Assembly: GCA_002763345.1 (NCBI GenBank)
Contig: PEXZ01000018.1
Coordinates: 1-7,264, forward strand
Direction: 5' to 3'
From: Candidatus Micrarchaeota archaeon CG08_land_8_20_14_0_20_59_11
Lineage (GTDB): Archaea; Micrarchaeota; Micrarchaeia; Norongarragalinales; Norongarragalinaceae
Length of the DNA: 7,264 bases
Both the position numbers and the translations under genes were made by a program. The notes under the pieces are model-generated. The model was not told the origin of the DNA. It ran no database searches and saw only the letters and a list, made by a program, of their open reading frames with translations. The number at the start of each line of letters is the position of its first letter. Within the stretch, counting starts at the first letter, position 1. Of the stretch, positions 4,392 through 7,264 are shown piece after piece.

Positions 4392-4826
4392 ATGGCTCTG
4401 TACTCGAAAACGGTGATGGAGCATTTCATGCACCCTGGGAACGTCGGAGAAATCAAAAATGCGGACGGCGTCGGGACGGTTGGCAACCCTGTGTGTGGGG
4501 ATTTGATGACCGTCTATGTGCAGGTGAAAGCTGGAAAAATCGCGGACATCAAGTTCAAGACGTTCGGCTGCGCGGCGGCGCTCGCGACCAGCGACATGAT
4601 TTGCGACTTGGCGAAAGGGAGCACCTTGGAGCAAGCGGCGGAATTGACGCGGGCAAACGTGGCGGGCTCGCTCGGCGGACTGCCGCCCATAAAAATGCAC
4701 TGTTCCAACCTCGCTGCGGATGCACTGCACGAGGCGCTCTACGATTATTACAAGCGCGCGGGCTTGAAAATCCCCGCAACGCTGGCAAAGGAGCACGAAG
4801 CACGCAAAAAAACCGCGCACCGCTGA
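4392..4826 (+). CDS. iscU: Fe-S cluster scaffold IscU/NifU-like
   Basis: The 144-aa product is the scaffold on which IscS-derived sulfur and iron are assembled. It has the three conserved cysteines: C35 in GNPVCGD with D37, C60 in FKTFGCAAALATSD, and C104 in PPIKMHCSNLAADAL with H103. An additional C71 is not part of the standard set. The N-terminus YSKTVMEHFMHPGNVGE is typical. There is no C-terminal NifU thioredoxin-like or ferredoxin domain, so it is of the short IscU form. The tail is Lys/Arg-rich. A GAGGCG ribosome binding site (4380-4385) overlaps the end of iscS, six bases before the ATG. No hscA, hscB or ferredoxin gene follows, unlike in bacterial isc operons; nrdD comes next behind its own promoter. 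Confidence 0.95.
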   Translation: MALYSKTVMEHFMHPGNVGEIKNADGVGTVGNPVCGDLMTVYVQVKAGKIADIKFKTFGCAAALATSDMICDLAKGSTLEQAAELTRANVAGSLGGLPPIKMHCSNLAADALHEALYDYYKRAGLKIPATLAKEHEARKKTAHR

Positions 4827-4845
4827 AAAACGACAAAAAATCCCG

Positions 4846-4850
4846 TTTTT
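4846..4850 (+). terminator. Possible T-run terminator of the isc operon
   Basis: A TTTTT run 20 bases after the iscU stop and just before the nrdD promoter is suitable for archaeal oligo-T termination. It is short and has no strong hairpin. Confidence 0.3.
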
Positions 4851-4870
4851 CTGCGTCTTGGCGCGATATA

Positions 4871-4878
4871 TTTAAATA
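4871..4878 (+). promoter_or_regulatory. TATA box of nrdD
   Basis: TTTAAATA sits in the AT-rich near-palindrome GATATATTTAAATATC (4865-4880). Expected start of transcription is near 4900, giving a leader of about 40 nt with a ribosome binding site, unlike the leaderless genes elsewhere in the window. Confidence 0.6.
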
Positions 4879-4892
4879 TCTATGCCTTGTAG
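4877..4892 (+). promoter_or_regulatory. Weak upstream NrdR-box-like site
   Basis: TATCTATGCCTTGTAG matches the bacterial NrdR-box consensus acaCwATATaTwGtgt at 8 of 16 positions, with the core C-T-A-T and T-T-G-T kept. It starts exactly 32 bp before the strong site at 4909, about three helical turns, and touches the TATA box. Confidence 0.35.
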
Positions 4893-4908
4893 TCAGTGAG
4901 GAATCCAA

Positions 4909-4924
4909 ACACTACCTATTGTGT
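4909..4924 (+). promoter_or_regulatory. NrdR box in the nrdD leader
   Basis: ACACTACCTATTGTGT matches the published bacterial NrdR consensus acaCwATATaTwGtgt at 14 of 16 positions; only the two central bases CC differ. The ACAC/GTGT arms extend one base further each way. NrdR is an ATP-cone zinc repressor of ribonucleotide reductase genes, and nrdD is the next gene. NrdR itself is not in this window. Confidence 0.6.
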
Positions 4925-4931
4925 TCTATGT

Positions 4932-4939
4932 GAGGCGAT
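4932..4939 (+). promoter_or_regulatory. Ribosome binding site of nrdD
   Basis: GAGGCGAT ends three bases before the ATG at 4943, so the GAGG core is seven bases from it. It is one base off the archaeal ideal GAGGTGAT. The same GAGGCGAT precedes iscU. Confidence 0.6.
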
Positions 4940-4942
4940 TTA

Positions 4943-6976
4943 ATGCTGAAACGCATACGCAAACGCGACGGACGCGACGTATCGTTCGACCAAGAGCGCA
5001 TCACGGACGCAATCTTCAAGGCAGCCCAGGCAGTCGGCGGTAACGACAGGGAGATTGCGCTCGAGCTTTCGAACGCGGTCGTCGACGAAATTGAGAAGCG
5101 TTTCGGCAAGGACGCTACGCCAGGAGTCGAGGAAATCCAAGACCTCGTCGAGAAGGTGCTCATCGAGAAGGGGCACGCGAAGACCGCGAAGGCGTACATC
5201 CTTTACAGAAAGCAGCGCGCCGACATCCGCAACATCGAGGCGCTGATGAACTCCTTCGACCTAGTCGAGGGATACCTGCAAGAGACGGACTGGCGCGTGC
5301 GCGAGAACTCGAACATGAGCTACTCGCTGCAGGGGCTCAACAATCACGTTTCAGCCGCCGTCATATCGAACTACTGGCTGAAGAAGCTCTACCCGCAGGA
5401 AATCGGCGACGCGCACGCGGGCGGCGATTTCCACATACACGACCTCGGAGTTCTCGGGGCGTACTGCGTCGGGTGGGACCTCTATGATTTGCTGGCAACC
5501 GGCTTCGGGCACGTCGCGGGGAAGATAGAATCCAGCCCGCCCAAGCACTTCCGCACGGCTCTCGGGCAGGTGGTGAACTTCTTCTACACCCTGCAGGGCG
5601 AGGCCGCGGGAGCGCAGGCGTTCAGCAACTTCGACACGCTGCTCGCGCCCTACATACGCTACGACGGGCTCGGCTATCGCGAAGTGAAGCAGGCGATGCA
5701 GGAATTCCTGTTCAACATGAACGTGCCCACGCGCGTCGGGTTCCAGACGCCGTTCACGAACATCACGCTCGACCTGACTGTGCCCTCCCACCTCGCGGGT
5801 ATGCCTGCGATTGTCGGCGGGAAGCCGATGGAGGCGGCGTACGGCGACTTCGCGGAGGAGATTCTGCTCTTCAACGAGGTTTTCGCGGAGGTGATGACCG
5901 AGGGCGATTCGCGCGGGCGGATATTCACGTTCCCGATTCCCACGTACAACATCACGCGCGACTTCCCGTGGGACGGCGCGGTTTCTCAGAAGATATTCGA
6001 GATGACGTCGAAGTACGGCGTGCCGTATTTTGCGAACTTCATCAACAGCGATATGAAGCCGGAAGACGCGCGCTCCATGTGCTGCCGCCTGCGTCTGGAT
6101 ACGCGCGAATTGCGCAAGCGCGGCGGCGGGCTGTTCGGCGCTAACCCGCTCACCGGAAGCATAGGCGTCGTCACCATCAACCTCCCGCGCATCGGCTACC
6201 TCGCGAAGGAGGAGCCCGCGTATTTCGAGCGCCTGGGCACGCTCATGGACTACGCGCAGAGTTCGCTCGAGGTGAAGCGCCGCGTCCTTGAGGGCTTCAC
6301 GGAGCGCGGGCTGTACCCGTATTCGAAATACTACCTGCGCCACATCAAGGAATCCGAAGGGGCGTACTGGAAGAACCACTTCGCCACCATTGGCATAGTG
6401 GGCATGAACGAGTCGCTCCTGAATTTCATGGGCGCGTCCATGGTGGAGCCCGAGGGACGCAAGTTCGCCATCAAGGTGCTCGACTTCATGCGCGGCAGGC
6501 TCGGCGAGTACCAGGAGAAAACTGGAAGCATATACAATCTCGAGGCAACGCCTGCGGAGGGGACGAGCTTCAGGCTGGCGCGCATCGACAAGAAAAGGTA
6601 TCCCGACATAGTCGTCGCGAACGACAAGGCGGTTCGCGAACGCGGCGCGGCGCCGTTCTACACGAATTCCACGCATCTGCCCGTGGACTTCACCAACGAC
6701 ATATTCGAGGCTCTTGATTTGCAGGACGAGCTGCAGACGCGCTACACCGGCGGCACGGTGCTGCACGGATTCCTCGGCGAGCGGCTGCGCGACTGGAAGG
6801 TGACGCGCGACCTGGTCAGGAAGGTGGCGGAGAACTACTCGCTGCCGTATTTCACGATTACGCCCACCTTCAGCATATGCCCGAAGCACGGCTATCTCGC
6901 GGGCGAGCACGAGTACTGCCCGCTCTGCGACGAGGAAATAGGCTTCGAGGAAGCGAAGGTTGTTGCCACGAGGTGA
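4943..6976 (+). CDS. nrdD: Anaerobic (class III) ribonucleotide reductase, large catalytic part, lacking the glycyl-radical domain
   Basis: NrdD reduces ribonucleoside triphosphates to dNTPs without oxygen. In this 677-aa product, residues 3-95 are an ATP-cone domain (IRKRDGRDVSFDQERITDAI) for allosteric control. The barrel follows: NSNMSYSLQGLNNHVS (122-137), DFHIHDLGVLGAYCVGWDL (162-180) with C175 as the likely second active-site cysteine, and EDARSMCCRLRLD (374-386) whose CC pair holds the thiyl-radical cysteine of the finger loop, then LFGANPLTGSIGVVTINLPR. Near the end a zinc site remains: C646 and H649 (CPKH), C659 and C662 (CPLC). The protein then stops after GFEEAKVVATR, before the RVxGY glycyl-radical motif that normally ends NrdD. 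That motif is in the next gene, in a different frame. There is no homopolymer near the junction to suggest a sequencing slip. The stop codon lies inside the next gene's GAGGTGA ribosome binding site. Confidence 0.95.
   Translation: MLKRIRKRDGRDVSFDQERITDAIFKAAQAVGGNDREIALELSNAVVDEIEKRFGKDATPGVEEIQDLVEKVLIEKGHAKTAKAYILYRKQRADIRNIEALMNSFDLVEGYLQETDWRVRENSNMSYSLQGLNNHVSAAVISNYWLKKLYPQEIGDAHAGGDFHIHDLGVLGAYCVGWDLYDLLATGFGHVAGKIESSPPKHFRTALGQVVNFFYTLQGEAAGAQAFSNFDTLLAPYIRYDGLGYREVKQAMQEFLFNMNVPTRVGFQTPFTNITLDLTVPSHLAGMPAIVGGKPMEAAYGDFAEEILLFNEVFAEVMTEGDSRGRIFTFPIPTYNITRDFPWDGAVSQKIFEMTSKYGVPYFANFINSDMKPEDARSMCCRLRLDTRELRKRGGGLFGANPLTGSIGVVTINLPRIGYLAKEEPAYFERLGTLMDYAQSSLEVKRRVLEGFTERGLYPYSKYYLRHIKESEGAYWKNHFATIGIVGMNESLLNFMGASMVEPEGRKFAIKVLDFMRGRLGEYQEKTGSIYNLEATPAEGTSFRLARIDKKRYPDIVVANDKAVRERGAAPFYTNSTHLPVDFTNDIFEALDLQDELQTRYTGGTVLHGFLGERLRDWKVTRDLVRKVAENYSLPYFTITPTFSICPKHGYLAGEHEYCPLCDEEIGFEEAKVVATR
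6970..6976 (+). promoter_or_regulatory. Ribosome binding site of the glycyl-radical domain gene
   Basis: GAGGTGA, the ideal archaeal Shine-Dalgarno sequence, ends with the TGA stop of nrdD and lies five bases before ATG 6982. Its presence and spacing argue that the small gene is translated on its own and coupled to nrdD. Confidence 0.6.
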
Positions 6977-6981
6977 ACGGA

Positions 6982-7125
6982 ATGGCCGATGAAAATCTGC
7001 AGGCGAAGCGAACCAAGTGCGAGGTGTACAGCCGAATTGTCGGCTACCTGCGCCCGATTTCGCAGTGGAACGACGGCAAGCGCGAGGAGTTCGCGATGCG
7101 CGCCGTGTACGACGCGGGCGGTTGA
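6982..7125 (+). CDS. Stand-alone glycyl-radical domain of NrdD, 47 aa
   Basis: The product consists almost only of the C-terminal NrdD domain. CEVYSRIVGYLRP (13-25) contains RIVGY, the RVxGY motif whose glycine (G21 here) bears the radical made by NrdG; SQWNDGKREEF (27-37) is the conserved follow-on. It starts six bases after the nrdD stop in another frame, behind a good ribosome binding site, and its TGA is directly followed by the nrdG ATG. The expected role is to dock into the NrdD barrel and supply the radical in trans, by analogy with GrcA (YfiD), a stand-alone glycyl-radical protein that repairs pyruvate formate-lyase. The alternative is an interrupted single nrdD caused by mutation or assembly error. 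Both halves look conserved right up to the break, which favours a real split. Confidence 0.85.
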   Translation: MADENLQAKRTKCEVYSRIVGYLRPISQWNDGKREEFAMRAVYDAGG

Positions 7126-7264
7126 ATGCGCTTCGGCGGCGTCCAGAAAACGAGCCTGATTGACTTCCCGAGCCGCCTCAGTACCGTGCTGTTCAGCCAG
7201 GGCTGCAACTTCAGATGCCCGTTCTGCTACAACAGACAACTCGTGCTTCCGCAGCCCGATGACC
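7126..7264 (+). CDS. nrdG: Anaerobic ribonucleotide reductase activating protein (radical SAM), 5' part
   Basis: NrdG is a radical S-adenosylmethionine enzyme that abstracts a hydrogen from the NrdD glycine to make the stored radical. The 46 visible residues begin MRFGGVQKTSLIDFPSRLST, the usual NrdG/PflA-like opening, then carry QGCNFRCPFCYN, with C27, C31 and C34 forming the CX3CX2C site for the [4Fe-4S] cluster. The start ATG directly abuts the stop of the glycyl-radical gene, so the three nrd genes form one coupled unit. The gene continues beyond the window. Confidence 0.93.
   Translation, partial: MRFGGVQKTSLIDFPSRLSTVLFSQGCNFRCPFCYNRQLVLPQPDD

Noticed and set aside
4897..4926. Riboswitch in the nrdD leader
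   Set aside because: The leader is only about 40 nt and its inverted repeat fits an operator; there is no room for a cobalamin or other aptamer.
5351..6910. 519-codon open frame on the minus strand
   Set aside because: It is entirely antisense to nrdD, is rich in Arg/Glu/Val/Leu as expected from the reverse of GC-rich codons, and matches no family I know. nrdD has clear motifs throughout.
1..7264. CRISPR array, insertion sequence, toxin-antitoxin pair or known defence system
   Set aside because: No regularly spaced repeats, transposase, nuclease or other hallmark gene was seen; all larger genes have housekeeping identities.

Overview
The window is archaeal. It encodes transcription factor E and the archaeal tRNA methylase aTrm56, carries an initiator tRNA of archaeal type (A1-U72, GGG/CCC anticodon stem), and has several genes whose ATG lies about 27 bp downstream of a TATA-like box, as expected for leaderless archaeal transcripts. 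The sequence is GC-rich (near 60% in the segments I counted by eye). I cannot assign a lineage; an uncultivated or DPANN-type euryarchaeal genome is only a guess. NrdD/NrdG indicate an ability to make dNTPs without oxygen.

Layout. Positions 1-94 hold initiator tRNA-Met. A lower-GC stretch (about 47% over 121-400 by my count) follows, with an unrecognised two-helix membrane protein on the minus strand; an 11-bp copy of the tRNA 3' end lies at its far side. Next, also on the minus strand, are tfe and trm56 in the order trm56 > tfe > membrane protein. At 1517 the plus strand starts with tRNA-Lys(CTT), then a 336-bp gene-free stretch rich in hairpins, then a rhomboid-family membrane protease. A tRNA-Cys(GCA) at 2775-2845 precedes a compact operon: a PadR-type regulator with a C-terminal cysteine cluster, cysteine desulfurase iscS and scaffold iscU. 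The last block, with its own promoter, is the anaerobic ribonucleotide reductase system: nrdD, a separate 47-codon gene carrying the glycyl-radical domain, and nrdG, cut by the window end.

How the genes fit together. IscS releases sulfur from cysteine and IscU assembles the cluster; NrdG downstream needs a [4Fe-4S] cluster to generate the glycyl radical on NrdD. The regulator-iscS-iscU order parallels bacterial iscR-iscS-iscU, but the regulator is PadR instead of Rrf2 family. It has a possible palindromic operator between its TATA box and start codon.

The observations I would follow first are: (1) NrdD split so that the glycyl-radical domain is its own small protein; (2) a 14/16 match to the bacterial NrdR box in the nrdD leader, with a weaker partner 32 bp upstream; (3) the cysteine-tailed PadR regulator heading an isc operon; (4) two of three tRNAs lacking U at T-loop position 55; (5) duplication of the initiator tRNA 3' end around a compositionally distinct segment.
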